NCBI RefSeq assembly: GCF_003075455.1
Contig: NZ_QDAE01000021.1
Coordinates: 1-51,203 of the forward strand
Length of the DNA: 51,203 nucleotides
Source of the DNA: Arthrobacter sp. Bz4
Lineage (GTDB): Bacteria > Actinomycetota > Actinomycetes > Actinomycetales > Micrococcaceae
Direction of reading: 5' to 3'
In this document: positions 43,529-51,203 of the stretch, piece after piece
How the letters are laid out: the number at the start of each line of letters is the position of its first letter
Numbering within the stretch: position 1 is the first letter of the stretch
Program-made: the position numbers and the translations under genes
The notes under the pieces: model-generated
What the model saw: the letters and a program-made list of their open reading frames with translations, nothing else
Told to the model about the DNA's origin: nothing
The model's database searches: none

Positions 43529-44422
43529 ATGCGCACCGATTGCCACCAGCACCTGTGGCCGACTGCGTTCGTCGATGCACTCCGCAACCGCACCCAGACC
43601 CCCCGGCTGAACGGCTGGGAGCTGCTCATCGACGGCGAGGCGCCCTACGCCGTCGACCCCCTCGCCCATGACACCGACGTCCGCCGGACCCGCGAAACCC
43701 GCGAGGGGAAGGACCAGGTGCTGCTGTCGCTCTCGAGCCCCCTGGGAATTGAGCACCTACCCTTCGACGAAGCACGTGAGCTGATCGAGATCTGGCACAG
43801 GTCGGCGCTGGAACTCGGCGACCCATTCCTGGTCTGGGCGGCGACACCGGTGAGCGAGTTCGATCTCGACGGTCTGGCCCAGATTCTGGATTATGACCGG
43901 GTGGTGGGGTTGCAGTTGCCCGCCACCGCACTGGCCGATCCTGAAGCGATCCACCGGATGCGGCCAATCCTTGACGTGGTGCAGGCGGCCGACAAGCCGC
44001 TCCTGATCCATCCCGGGCCGGCCCCGGTCACCGCCGGAACCCCGTCCTGGTGGCCAGCCCTGGTGCCGTATGTTGCCCAGTTGCACGCCTCCTGGCTGGC
44101 CTGGCACGCGGTGGGCCGCGCCCAGCACCCCACACTCCGGGTCGCCTTCGTGGCCCTGGCCGGGCTCGCGCCACTGCACCACGAACGTCTCGCTGCGCGC
44201 GGCGGCACGTTTGGCGCCGTCGACCCGCTGGTCTATTACGAAACTTCCTCCTACGACACCCGGGCGATTGATGCGACCATCCGGGTGGTCGGCGTCGACC
44301 CGATCATTCACGGCTCCGACCGGCCCTACGCCGAGCCACGCGACCCGGGCCTCGGGCATGCCTTCACCCACGCGCTTTTTTCCGCCAACCCTCAGCATCT
44401 CCTGAAAGGAACTCCACGATGA
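43529..44422 (+). CDS. Amidohydrolase family metal-dependent hydrolase
   Basis: A 297-residue TIM-barrel hydrolase of the amidohydrolase-2 group. The first metal motif is H-x-H in RTDCHQHLWP (His6, His8), a later His is in PLLIHPGPAP, and the last metal Asp is in IIHGSDRPYAEP. Such enzymes cleave C-N bonds of lactams, amides or imidazolones, or decarboxylate. In a pathway without HutI it could open a ring intermediate, which is an inference. ATG 43529 has GAAAGGG upstream; the 3' end overlaps the dioxygenase gene as ATGA. Confidence 0.85.
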   Translation: MRTDCHQHLWPTAFVDALRNRTQTPRLNGWELLIDGEAPYAVDPLAHDTDVRRTRETREGKDQVLLSLSSPLGIEHLPFDEARELIEIWHRSALELGDPFLVWAATPVSEFDLDGLAQILDYDRVVGLQLPATALADPEAIHRMRPILDVVQAADKPLLIHPGPAPVTAGTPSWWPALVPYVAQLHASWLAWHAVGRAQHPTLRVAFVALAGLAPLHHERLAARGGTFGAVDPLVYYETSSYDTRAIDATIRVVGVDPIIHGSDRPYAEPRDPGLGHAFTHALFSANPQHLLKGTPR

Positions 44423-45006
44423 CCACTGCACCTCCCCAGGGCCTCGCCCTCACTGAATCAGACGTTCCTGCCCTGCCCGGGCGCACCCTCAGCCAGAAGG
44501 AACTGCAGGACTGGGTCACCACCCTCGCTGCCCGCCCCGAGCTGTGGGAACACCACATCAACCACGAGGGCGGCGAACGCCACTATGCCTCCGTGTACCG
44601 GGACTCCAACATCGACGTCTGGCTGCTGTGCTGGAATACCCAGGACGACACCGGCTGGCACGATCACGACATCTCCTCCGGCGCCGTCGTCGTCACCCAG
44701 GGAGCCGTCACTGAAGCCAACCCGCGGATGAATGGCGAACCCGTCCGGCGCGTGGTGGAGGCCGGCAGGTCCTTCTCCTTCGGACCTGACCACGTGCACC
44801 GGATGGGCGGGTCCGTGGACGGGTCCGTCTCCATCCACGCCTACTCCCCGCCGCTGTGGCGGATGGGACAGTACGCGATCGGCCGCAACGGGGTGATCCG
44901 CCGCATGTCGATGAGCTACGCCGATGAGCTGCGGCCCATGGACGACGAAAGCGTCATCGAGAAGTACAAGCAGCTCCAGTCAGTCACCGACGAACTGGGG
45001 CGCTAG
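44419..45006 (+). CDS. Cysteine-dioxygenase-like thiol dioxygenase (cupin)
   Basis: A 195-residue cupin of the cysteine dioxygenase superfamily. GWHDHDISSGAVVVTQG gives iron ligands His81 and His83; GPDHVHRMG gives His127; GSVSIHAYSPPLW reproduces the conserved Ser-His-Tyr triad of the family (Ser138, His140, Tyr142). Arg61 in VYRDSN matches the carboxylate-binding Arg60 of the mammalian enzyme. The crosslinking Cys is Gly88, as is common in bacterial members. These enzymes oxidise a thiol to a sulfinate with O2. A thiol substrate in this locus supports, but does not prove, breakdown of a thiol-containing betaine such as ergothioneine. Co-translated with the amidohydrolase. Confidence 0.85.
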   Translation: MTTAPPQGLALTESDVPALPGRTLSQKELQDWVTTLAARPELWEHHINHEGGERHYASVYRDSNIDVWLLCWNTQDDTGWHDHDISSGAVVVTQGAVTEANPRMNGEPVRRVVEAGRSFSFGPDHVHRMGGSVDGSVSIHAYSPPLWRMGQYAIGRNGVIRRMSMSYADELRPMDDESVIEKYKQLQSVTDELGR

Positions 45007-45025
45007 GGTTCGATCGCTTCCTGAC

Positions 45026-46492
45026 CTAGAACCCGGCGAGGCCTGGCAGTAGCGCCTGCGCTGCGGCCAGGTCCTCCCCCAGCGGCCGGTCCTCCTGGCT
45101 CGGGTCCAGCCCTGCCGCGAGATAGTCAAACGCGGCCCGCGCCGGAGCGGTCCCCAGCCGCTGGGGTGCCATCCGCAGCGCCCTGACCGCAGCAACTGCT
45201 TCGAGCGCGACGACCACGGGAGCCTCCGCAGCGAACTGGCGCAGCAGGCGAGCGCCCTGCGTGGCGAAACCGGCGTGCTCCTCAAGGCCCAGCGAGACGT
45301 TGATCCCCGGCCCGTTCACCGGCGTCGCCGCGGTACGCAGGATCGACAGCACATCCTGGGCGACGTACTCGGCAATCATGAGGCCAGAACTTCCCCGGGG
45401 ACCCGTCGAGAGGAAAGACGGGAGACTGCTCAGCTCCGGTCGGAACAGGTGGGACAGCCTGGCCGCGGACAGTGAAATCACCGGGTAGACAGCCGTTCGG
45501 GTGCTGTCCAGCGCCGCCGCCAGCATGGCCAGATGGAATTGGCCGTGATGGAACAGGCCGTCAGTGGTCAGCAGCGGGTTCTCCCCCGCACCGTTCAGCT
45601 CGGTTTCCAGGATGGAGCGCAACCGCTGGAGGGCATCGAGCGCCGGGGCGTGCACCTGAGGCAACGCCCTGAGGGCGAAAGGATCCTGCAACCTGGCCGG
45701 CGCGGCCGGCGTATCGGGTCCGGTCAGGCGCCGCATCGCCGCCGCCACCGCCACCTGATGCGGGTGCACCCTCGCCCGGTGAACCGCCTCGGCATACGGT
45801 TCGGGTGAGCCCTCCAGCGCCAGCATGGTCAGCGACGCCACCACCAGCGCACTCTTCATCAGCTGCTCCATGGCAACGGCACCCTGCGTCGCTGTGGCGA
45901 GGGTCAGTGCGCTGGAGCTCATGAACGGCAGCGAATCGGTGTCCTCGAACTGCACCGGGGCGATTCCCCCCAGCTGCCACGGCCGGTCCCCACTCAGGGT
46001 CAGTGCCAGCTCAGCCATGGCCGCCAGATCCCCGGTGCCGAGGCCGCCCAGACTGTGAATGGTGGCGACCGATCCATTGTCGAGGGCTTCCAACAACCCC
46101 TTCACGACACCGGGGCTGATACCGGACCCGCCGGCGAGGAACTGGTTGAGCCGGACGACCATGGCAGCACGAACCGTGGTCTCCGCATCGACCCGACCAG
46201 CCCCCGCACAGTGGCTCAGCAACAGGCGCCGCGCATGAGCTGCCCGCCGCTCAGACGGCGACCCGCCCGGCTCCACATTCAGGGCGCGATTTGCGCCGAC
46301 GCCGGTATTGGCGCCATATACCCGCCCCGATTCGCGGGCCTGAACCAATTGTTCCCGGGACCGCTGCAGGCCGTCGATAATGCCGTCGGGAACCTTTACC
46401 CGGGAGGAACCAGTTGAAATAGTAATAAGATCGTCAAGTGTCAGCGAGGCGCCGTCCAGCACCACCCGGTCGATGTTGTCCTCGGAAGTCAT
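45026..46492 (-). CDS. Histidine-ammonia-lyase-fold protein with altered MIO triad (second copy)
   Basis: A 488-residue HAL-fold protein. RVYGANTGVGAN keeps the Tyr (Tyr59); GLEEHAGF keeps the catalytic-type Glu; DPFALRALPQVHAP has Phe for the HAL Tyr280 but retains the Arg; ENPLLTTDG follows the family pattern. The MIO triad Ala-Ser-Gly is Gly152-Thr153-Gly154 before Asp155 (SLGGLGTGDLAAMAELAL). The KEG and NG motifs are lost (DSLPFMSSSALT). MIO formation from GTG is doubtful. It is divergent from the ABC transporter with a 141-base gap, and differs strongly from the first copy, so the two likely catalyse different steps. Confidence 0.85.
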   Translation of the reverse strand: MTSEDNIDRVVLDGASLTLDDLITISTGSSRVKVPDGIIDGLQRSREQLVQARESGRVYGANTGVGANRALNVEPGGSPSERRAAHARRLLLSHCAGAGRVDAETTVRAAMVVRLNQFLAGGSGISPGVVKGLLEALDNGSVATIHSLGGLGTGDLAAMAELALTLSGDRPWQLGGIAPVQFEDTDSLPFMSSSALTLATATQGAVAMEQLMKSALVVASLTMLALEGSPEPYAEAVHRARVHPHQVAVAAAMRRLTGPDTPAAPARLQDPFALRALPQVHAPALDALQRLRSILETELNGAGENPLLTTDGLFHHGQFHLAMLAAALDSTRTAVYPVISLSAARLSHLFRPELSSLPSFLSTGPRGSSGLMIAEYVAQDVLSILRTAATPVNGPGINVSLGLEEHAGFATQGARLLRQFAAEAPVVVALEAVAAVRALRMAPQRLGTAPARAAFDYLAAGLDPSQEDRPLGEDLAAAQALLPGLAGF

Positions 46493-46633
46493 GGGTGAAC
46501 CGTCGTCCTTTAGCTATCGATATGTAAGTCTTCTCACATCTCGGGGTGACTGTCTATTCATTCGCTGAAACTATGAATCAACTTATTCACTGCCTGCTAT
46601 TGAGGCTGGTGCCAAGGAAACTGGAGAGCCACC

Positions 46634-47695
46634 GTGATTACGTTCGACAAGGTAAGCAAGACTTTTCCGGATGGCACCCTCGCCGTCGACAACCTGAACT
46701 TTGAATTGCCCACCGGCAAGATCACCGTCTTTGTGGGCCCCTCCGGCTGTGGCAAAACCACCTCACTGCGCATGATCAACCGCATGATCGAGCCGACCGG
46801 CGGCCGCATCCTGATCGATGGTCAGGACGTCACCCAGCAGGACGCGGCCCTGCTGCGCCGATCCATCGGGTACGTCATCCAGCATGCGGGTCTCTTCCCG
46901 CACCGCACAGTGATTGAAAATGTCATGACAGTGCCTAATCTGATCGGAACCGACAAGAAGAAGTCGCGGGCCACTGCCATGGAGCTGCTGCTTCGGGTGG
47001 GGCTCACCGAGAGCATGGCCAACAAATACCCGGTACAGCTCTCGGGGGGTCAGGAACAGCGCGTGGGAGTTGCTCGCGCCCTGGCCGCCGATCCCCCCGT
47101 GATGCTGATGGACGAACCCTTCAGCGCCGTCGACCCCATTGTCCGCGCCGGCCTGCAGACCGAATTCCTGCGGCTGCAGGGCGAGCTGGGCAAAACGATT
47201 GCGTTCGTGACGCACGACATCGACGAGGCCATCAAGCTCGGTGACATGGTCGCCGTCTTCAGGGAAGGCGGGCATCTTGCCCAGTACGCCGCCCCGCAGG
47301 AGCTGCTGGAAAACCCAGCCAACGACTTCGTGGCCGATTTCGTGGGCCGGGACCGCGGCTTCCGCAGCCTGTCCTTCGACTCCTCCGAGGTGCTCGAGCT
47401 GGACCCCGTGGATTCGGTACGGGTGGGCAATGAAGTGCTGGTCCTCGACGACGCCGGGCGCCCCCGCGGCTGGGCCGGCCCGGGGATCGCCGACGAAAAC
47501 TCGCCCCTCTCGGTCGCTGGCACCTTCACCGCTGAGGATTCCCTGCGGGTAGTGACCGACCTCGCGATCAGCTCTCCCGTCGGCATCGCGGTCCGGGTCA
47601 ACGCATCGGGCGTGGCCGACGGCGTCATCCGGCACCCGAGCCTGGTCCGCCAACTGGATGAACGACGTCGGCTGCGCGCGGGGACCACCGCATGA
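46634..47695 (+). CDS. OpuC-type betaine/quaternary amine ABC transporter, ATP-binding protein
   Basis: A 353-residue ATPase: Walker A (GPSGCGKTTSLRMINRMIEP), Q-loop (YVIQHAGLFPHRTV), signature LSGGQEQRVGVARAL, Walker B (VMLMDEPFSAVDP), H-loop (AFVTHDIDEAIKLGD) and a C-terminal half resembling the CBS-type regulatory region of OpuCA/ProV, though reduced. The GTG at 46634 has GGAGAG upstream. It overlaps the first permease gene (ATGA). This type imports glycine betaine, choline, carnitine or, in the EgtU branch, ergothioneine. Confidence 0.92.
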   Translation: MITFDKVSKTFPDGTLAVDNLNFELPTGKITVFVGPSGCGKTTSLRMINRMIEPTGGRILIDGQDVTQQDAALLRRSIGYVIQHAGLFPHRTVIENVMTVPNLIGTDKKKSRATAMELLLRVGLTESMANKYPVQLSGGQEQRVGVARALAADPPVMLMDEPFSAVDPIVRAGLQTEFLRLQGELGKTIAFVTHDIDEAIKLGDMVAVFREGGHLAQYAAPQELLENPANDFVADFVGRDRGFRSLSFDSSEVLELDPVDSVRVGNEVLVLDDAGRPRGWAGPGIADENSPLSVAGTFTAEDSLRVVTDLAISSPVGIAVRVNASGVADGVIRHPSLVRQLDERRRLRAGTTA

Positions 47696-48338
47696 TCGAC
47701 TACATTTCCGGCAACCGTGACATCATCTGGACCGCCTTCCAGGAGCACCTGTACCTGGCGTTGATCCCCGTCATCCTGGCGGTCATCATCTCCCTGCCGC
47801 TGGGGTATCTGGCGGTCCGCTACAAGAAGCTCTACTATCCGCTGGTCAACATCAGCAGCATTCTCTACGCAATCCCCTCGCTGGCCCTGTTTCTCCTGTT
47901 GCCACCGATTATCGGTACCGGCGTCCTCTCCCCCCTGAACATCATCATCGCCCTCACCGTCTACAGCGTTGCGCTCATGGTCAGAGTGGTGGCCGACGGC
48001 CTGAACTCGGTTGATCCGGCCATCACCCAGGCCGCCACCGCCATGGGTTACCGCCGGGTCAAGCGCCTCCTACGGGTGGAACTGCCGATCGCCCTGCCGG
48101 TCATGCTGGCCGGACTCCGGGTTGCGACGGTTGCGAACGTGAGCATCGTCAGCGTTGGTGCGCTCATCGGCGTCGGTGGCTGGGTGCCCTGTTCCTCCGC
48201 GGGCTGCAGCTCGATTACCTGGCGCCGATATGGGTGGGAATCATCCTGTCAGTGCTGCTGGCGGCCACCTGCGACATCATCATTGTGCTGGTTCAACGAC
48301 GATTCACGCCATGGGTGCGTGCGGGAGGACGAGCCTGA
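47692..48338 (+). pseudogene. OpuC-type ABC transporter permease 1, frameshifted
   Basis: The frame reads as a normal OpuCB-type permease through VSIVSVGALIGVGG and then breaks at 48180/48181. Inserting one base there (GGTGGC-TGGGTG) restores LGALFLRGLQLDYLAPIWVG, then IILSVLLAATCDIIIVLVQR and RFTPWVRAGGRA to a TGA at 48336-48338 that overlaps the start of permease 2, a 215-residue protein. Without it the frame runs on to 48864 in a meaningless reading. All helices and the EAA-like loop (AITQAATAMGYRRVKRLLRV) are intact, so the break is recent or a sequencing error. If real, the transporter is impaired. Confidence 0.8.
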
Positions 48339-49063
48339 TGGACTACCTCGAATATCTGCTGGATCCCGAGCACTGGGATCTCGCCATGAACGGGAACATC
48401 CCGTCACTCGTCGGCGAACACCTCTATTACACGGTCCTGACGCTCGTCATTGCCGCACTGATCGCCATCCCGGTGGGGCTGTACATCGGCCACACCGGCA
48501 GGTTCTCGTTTGTGGCGATCAACGCGGGGAACGCCGGCCGGTCACTGCCGACCCTGGGCCTGATCATCCTGCTGGTGACGGTGATCGGCTTCGGGCTACT
48601 GCCGGTGGTGATTGCCCTGGTGATCCTCGCCATCCCGCCCATCCTCACATCAACCTACGCGGGGCTCCGGGCGATCAACCCCGCGTCGGTGGACGCCGCG
48701 AAGGGGATGGGCATGCGGCCCATCCAGATCCTGTTCCGGGTCGAAATTCCGATGGCGTTGCCGCTGATCCTCAGCGGTCTGCGCAGCGCCACCCTGCAGG
48801 TAGTCTCGACCGCCACCGTCGCCTCCTATGTTGGCCTCGGCGGACTGGGCCGGCTGCTGGTTGACGGTCTGGCACTGAATCAGTACGACCGGGTGATTGC
48901 CGGCGCCGTCGTCGTCGCCCTCTTGGCCATCATCCTGGACCTGATCGCTTCCGGTCTGCAGCGGCTGGTGGTATCCCCCGGCGTATCCGGGCGCGCACTG
49001 ACCCGATCCACCAACAAACCCTCGACCACCCCCGCGGAGACGTCACCAGCGCCTGCGGGATAA
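48338..49063 (+). CDS. OpuC-type ABC transporter permease 2
   Basis: A 241-residue permease with about six helices starting at ATG 48338, which overlaps the stop of the restored permease 1 frame (TGATG). SLPTLGLIILLVTVIGFGLL, the EAA-type loop INPASVDAAKGMGMRPIQIL and TATVASYVGLGGLGRLLVDG are typical. The tail is a hydrophilic, Thr/Pro-rich extension (TRSTNKPSTTPAETSPAPAG). It forms the membrane channel with permease 1. Its intactness argues that the frameshift in permease 1 is either recent or an artefact. Confidence 0.9.
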   Translation: MDYLEYLLDPEHWDLAMNGNIPSLVGEHLYYTVLTLVIAALIAIPVGLYIGHTGRFSFVAINAGNAGRSLPTLGLIILLVTVIGFGLLPVVIALVILAIPPILTSTYAGLRAINPASVDAAKGMGMRPIQILFRVEIPMALPLILSGLRSATLQVVSTATVASYVGLGGLGRLLVDGLALNQYDRVIAGAVVVALLAIILDLIASGLQRLVVSPGVSGRALTRSTNKPSTTPAETSPAPAG

Positions 49064-49094
49064 GCTTGTAAAACCTGACCGAAAGGCACGACCC

Positions 49095-50030
49095 ATGATT
49101 AAGAAACGCTCAACCAAACTGATGAGTAGCGTTGCGCTCTTCGGAGCAGCGGCCCTCGCTCTGTCCGCTTGTGGCGGCGATCCGCTTGAGTCCGACGCCG
49201 GCGGAGAGTCAGTTGACGCAGAGACCATCGCAATTGGCTCAGCAAACTTCCCCGAAAGCGAACTCCTCGCCGAGATGTATGCGCAGGTGCTGGAAGCCGA
49301 AGGCATCGAGGTGGAGCGTAGCTTCAACATCGGTGCACGCGACCTGTACCTGGCTGCGCTCGAGGACGGGTCAATCGACCTGCTCCCCGAGTACAACGGT
49401 GCACTGTACTCGTCCCTCGTGGAGGGTGGCGCCCCCGAGGGTGTGACCGGCCCCGAAGAAGTGTACGACGCCATGGTTGAGGTGCTGCCCGAGGGCATCA
49501 TCGCACTGGAACAGTCCGAGGCTGAGGACAAGGACACCCTTGCGGTTCTCCCGGAGACCGCCGAGGAGTTCGGCCTGGAAACCATGGACGACCTGACCGA
49601 CATTGCTGGTGAGCTGACGCTCGCGGCCGGTCCTGAATTCTCCGAGCGCTTCCAGGGCCTGATCGGCCTCGAAGAGGTCTACGGCATCGTGTTCTCCGAG
49701 TTCCGTCCCCTGGACGCCGGTGGACCGCTGACCCGCGAAGCGCTGCTGAGCGGCGAAGTTGATGTAGCCAACATCTTCAGCACCGACTCGACGATTGAGA
49801 CCGAGTCTCTGGTGGTCCTCGAGGACACCCAGAATCTGTTCCTGTCGGAGAACATCGTGCCGATCGTGCGCGAAGCCAAGGTGACCGACGCGGTAACTGA
49901 ATCGCTCAACGCGGTGTCGGCTGCCCTCACCACCGAGAACCTTACCGAGTACCTCGCACGGGTTCAGGTCGACAAGGAGTCCAGCGCGACTGTCGCCACG
50001 GCCTTCCTTGAAGAGTACGACCTGCTGTAG
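49095..50030 (+). CDS. OpuC-type substrate-binding lipoprotein
   Basis: A 311-residue lipoprotein with lipobox LSAC (VALFGAAALALSACGG) and a two-lobe solute-binding domain. Marks of the OpuAC/OsmF group are IAIGSANFPESELLAEMYAQ, NIGARDLYLAALEDGSIDLL, PEYNGALYSSL and the C-terminal LNAVSAALTTENLTEYLARV. Quaternary-amine binders of this group use aromatic cages; the visible Tyr residues (EYNGALYSS, REALLS region) could contribute, but I cannot map the cage without a structure. A terminator follows directly, so this is the last gene of the transporter operon. Confidence 0.9.
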   Translation: MIKKRSTKLMSSVALFGAAALALSACGGDPLESDAGGESVDAETIAIGSANFPESELLAEMYAQVLEAEGIEVERSFNIGARDLYLAALEDGSIDLLPEYNGALYSSLVEGGAPEGVTGPEEVYDAMVEVLPEGIIALEQSEAEDKDTLAVLPETAEEFGLETMDDLTDIAGELTLAAGPEFSERFQGLIGLEEVYGIVFSEFRPLDAGGPLTREALLSGEVDVANIFSTDSTIETESLVVLEDTQNLFLSENIVPIVREAKVTDAVTESLNAVSAALTTENLTEYLARVQVDKESSATVATAFLEEYDLL

Positions 50031-50039
50031 GTAGCGATT

Positions 50040-50067
50040 GCCCATCCCGGCTTCGGCCGGGATGGGC
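50040..50067 (+). terminator. Hairpin terminator after the ABC transporter operon
   Basis: A perfect 12-base stem, GCCCATCCCGGC pairing with GCCGGGATGGGC, closes a TTCG tetraloop. It begins nine bases after the substrate-binding gene's stop. The tail (CTTGCTCTTTCTG) is only moderately T-rich, as is common in high-GC bacteria. Confidence 0.85.
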
Positions 50068-50116
50068 CTTGCTCTTTCTGTCAGCCCTTTCACCCGAGCG
50101 CCCTGAAAGTAAACCA

Positions 50117-51133
50117 GTGACCACACAGCGCTCGGCCGCCACCGCGGCAGTCATCAACCTGCTCCCCGGAGTACTGGTCATGGCCGCCGCCGTCGCCCTC
50201 TCCCTCTTCATTGCCAGCCTCCAGGGCTTCATCGGCGCCCTGGTGGTTGCCCTCGCCCTCGGCCTGCTGGTCCGCAACACCGGGCTGTTCCATCCGCGGA
50301 TCCGGCCCGGCATTCAACGGGCCACCAAACGGTTCCTGCGGCTCGGCGTCGTCGTCCTGGGCCTGCAACTCTCCCTTCCCGAGATCCTGGGCCTCGGGTT
50401 CCCCGTCCTCGCCCTGATCATTGCGTCAGTGTTTATCAGCTTCCTGTTCACGCGGTACATCGGTGAACGGCTGGGACTCAGCCGGGCCGCGTCGACCCTG
50501 ATGGCGGCCGGGTTCTCCATTTGTGGCGCGTCGGCGATCGCTGGCATGCAGAGCATTGTGAACGCCGACGACGACGAAGTGGCCAGCGCCATCGCCATGG
50601 TCACCCTGTATGGGTCGGCCGTGATCCTGGGGCTGCCACTCATCAGCAACCTGCTGGGGCTCTCCCCCGAAACGTTTGGTATCTGGTCCGGGCTCGCCGT
50701 CCACGAGGTGGCCCAGGTGGTGGCGACCGCCAGCACGGCGGGGGCTGTGGCGCTCGCCGTCGCGACCGTGGTGAAACTTGGCCGGGTGGTGCTGCTGGCC
50801 CCCGTCGCTGCGTTTGTCTCCATCGGTATCCGGCGGGCCGAGGGCGCCCAGCCGTCAGTTCCGGGGCGGGTGGCACCGATCGTGCCGCTGTTCGTGGTCG
50901 GATTCCTGGCCCTGGTGCTCCTGCGCTCCACCGGGGTGGTCCCCGAGCCCGTTCTGGACGCCGCCTCCCTGACGGCCACCCTGCTGCTGGCCGCCGCGAT
51001 GTTTGGCCTCGGCACCGGGATCGACATTCCACACCTGGCACGCACCGGCGGGAAAAACCTTGCGCTGGGCGGCATCTCGACCGTGTTCCTTGGCGGCATC
51101 ACCCTCGCCGGCGCAGTACTCGTCACCGCCTAG
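50117..51133 (+). CDS. YeiH/UPF0324 family membrane protein (putative sulfate exporter family)
   Basis: A 338-residue membrane protein from GTG 50117; a longer reading would begin within the terminator. About ten hydrophobic helices are present. Family landmarks: GALVVALALGLLVRNTGLFH, RLGVVVLGLQLSLPEILGLG, AAGFSICGASAIAGMQSIVN (the SICGASAI motif) and AVHEVAQVVATASTAG. The family is annotated as putative sulfate exporters and, in some bacteria, is tied to taurine or sulfonate metabolism. With the thiol dioxygenase nearby, export of sulfite or sulfate from a sulfur compound is a reasonable guess. The terminator upstream suggests its own promoter. Confidence 0.88.
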   Translation: MTTQRSAATAAVINLLPGVLVMAAAVALSLFIASLQGFIGALVVALALGLLVRNTGLFHPRIRPGIQRATKRFLRLGVVVLGLQLSLPEILGLGFPVLALIIASVFISFLFTRYIGERLGLSRAASTLMAAGFSICGASAIAGMQSIVNADDDEVASAIAMVTLYGSAVILGLPLISNLLGLSPETFGIWSGLAVHEVAQVVATASTAGAVALAVATVVKLGRVVLLAPVAAFVSIGIRRAEGAQPSVPGRVAPIVPLFVVGFLALVLLRSTGVVPEPVLDAASLTATLLLAAAMFGLGTGIDIPHLARTGGKNLALGGISTVFLGGITLAGAVLVTA

Positions 51134-51203
51134 GTTCTGGTCTGGTCCGTTCCTGGGTCCCACCTCGGCTTTGGTGAGGAACCTGGACATCGGAGGCCAA
51201 GAT

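Noticed and set aside
48339-48864. Long continuation of the permease 1 frame past 48338
   Set aside because: It overlaps permease 2 in another frame and reads as nonsense; a one-base frameshift explains it.

Overview
The window looks like chromosomal DNA of a high-GC Gram-positive bacterium in the Actinobacteria, probably a Micrococcales member related to Arthrobacter. The evidence is the thiL - DAK2 - recG gene order, a DUF3515 lipoprotein, SLH-repeat and LCP envelope proteins, frequent GTG/TTG starts with ATGA/GTGA overlaps, and strong GC bias outside one island. The genus is an inference from gene content only.

Region 1 (1-4057) holds the 5' end of recG, a DAK2 kinase-like gene, a decayed 3' fragment of thiL, a low-GC glycosyltransferase gene, and then a complete but divergent thiL. 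The doubled thiL 3' end marks one edge of an island.

Region 2 (about 1.7-22.5 kb) is a visibly AT-richer cell-surface polysaccharide locus. It holds wecB and wecC (UDP-ManNAc and UDP-ManNAcA supply), a Wzm/Wzt-type ABC exporter, at least six glycosyltransferases (two are CgeB-like/GT2 fusions), an asparagine-synthase-like enzyme, a heparinase-like/hydrolase fusion and a small coiled-coil protein. Most of it is one tightly packed minus-strand operon. One glycosyltransferase appears frameshifted by one base.

Region 3 (22.6-27.2 kb) has an SLH-repeat secreted protein, a Pro/Ala-rich membrane-anchored surface protein and an LCP ligase (all minus), then a DUF3515 lipoprotein and an aldose 1-epimerase (plus).

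Region 4 (27.2-35.3 kb) is a compact and, as far as I know, functionally undescribed set: a SARP-type regulator, a CDP-alcohol phosphatidyltransferase, a SRPBCC protein, a zinc-dehydrogenase-like oxidoreductase, a 6-pyruvoyltetrahydropterin-synthase-like protein that lacks its catalytic Cys and one zinc His, a glycosyltransferase, a methyltransferase, a flippase-like membrane protein, and a GTP cyclohydrolase II fused to a RibD-type reductase. Together they suggest a GTP-derived, glycosylated, possibly lipid-linked product.

Region 5 (35.6-38.2 kb) has a winged-helix (YcaQ-like) protein next to a clear heliorhodopsin, and the remains of an EamA transporter.

Region 6 (38.3-50.1 kb) is a catabolic locus: RpiR regulator and HutD, an ornithine-cyclodeaminase-like protein, two histidine-ammonia-lyase-fold proteins that both lack the Ala-Ser-Gly triad needed for the MIO cofactor, a LacI regulator with two palindromic operators, an amidohydrolase, a cysteine-dioxygenase-like enzyme and an OpuC-type betaine ABC transporter (one permease gene frameshifted). 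The best hypothesis is uptake and breakdown of a histidine-derived betaine such as hercynine or ergothioneine by a route different from the classical Hut pathway. A YeiH-family membrane protein closes the window.
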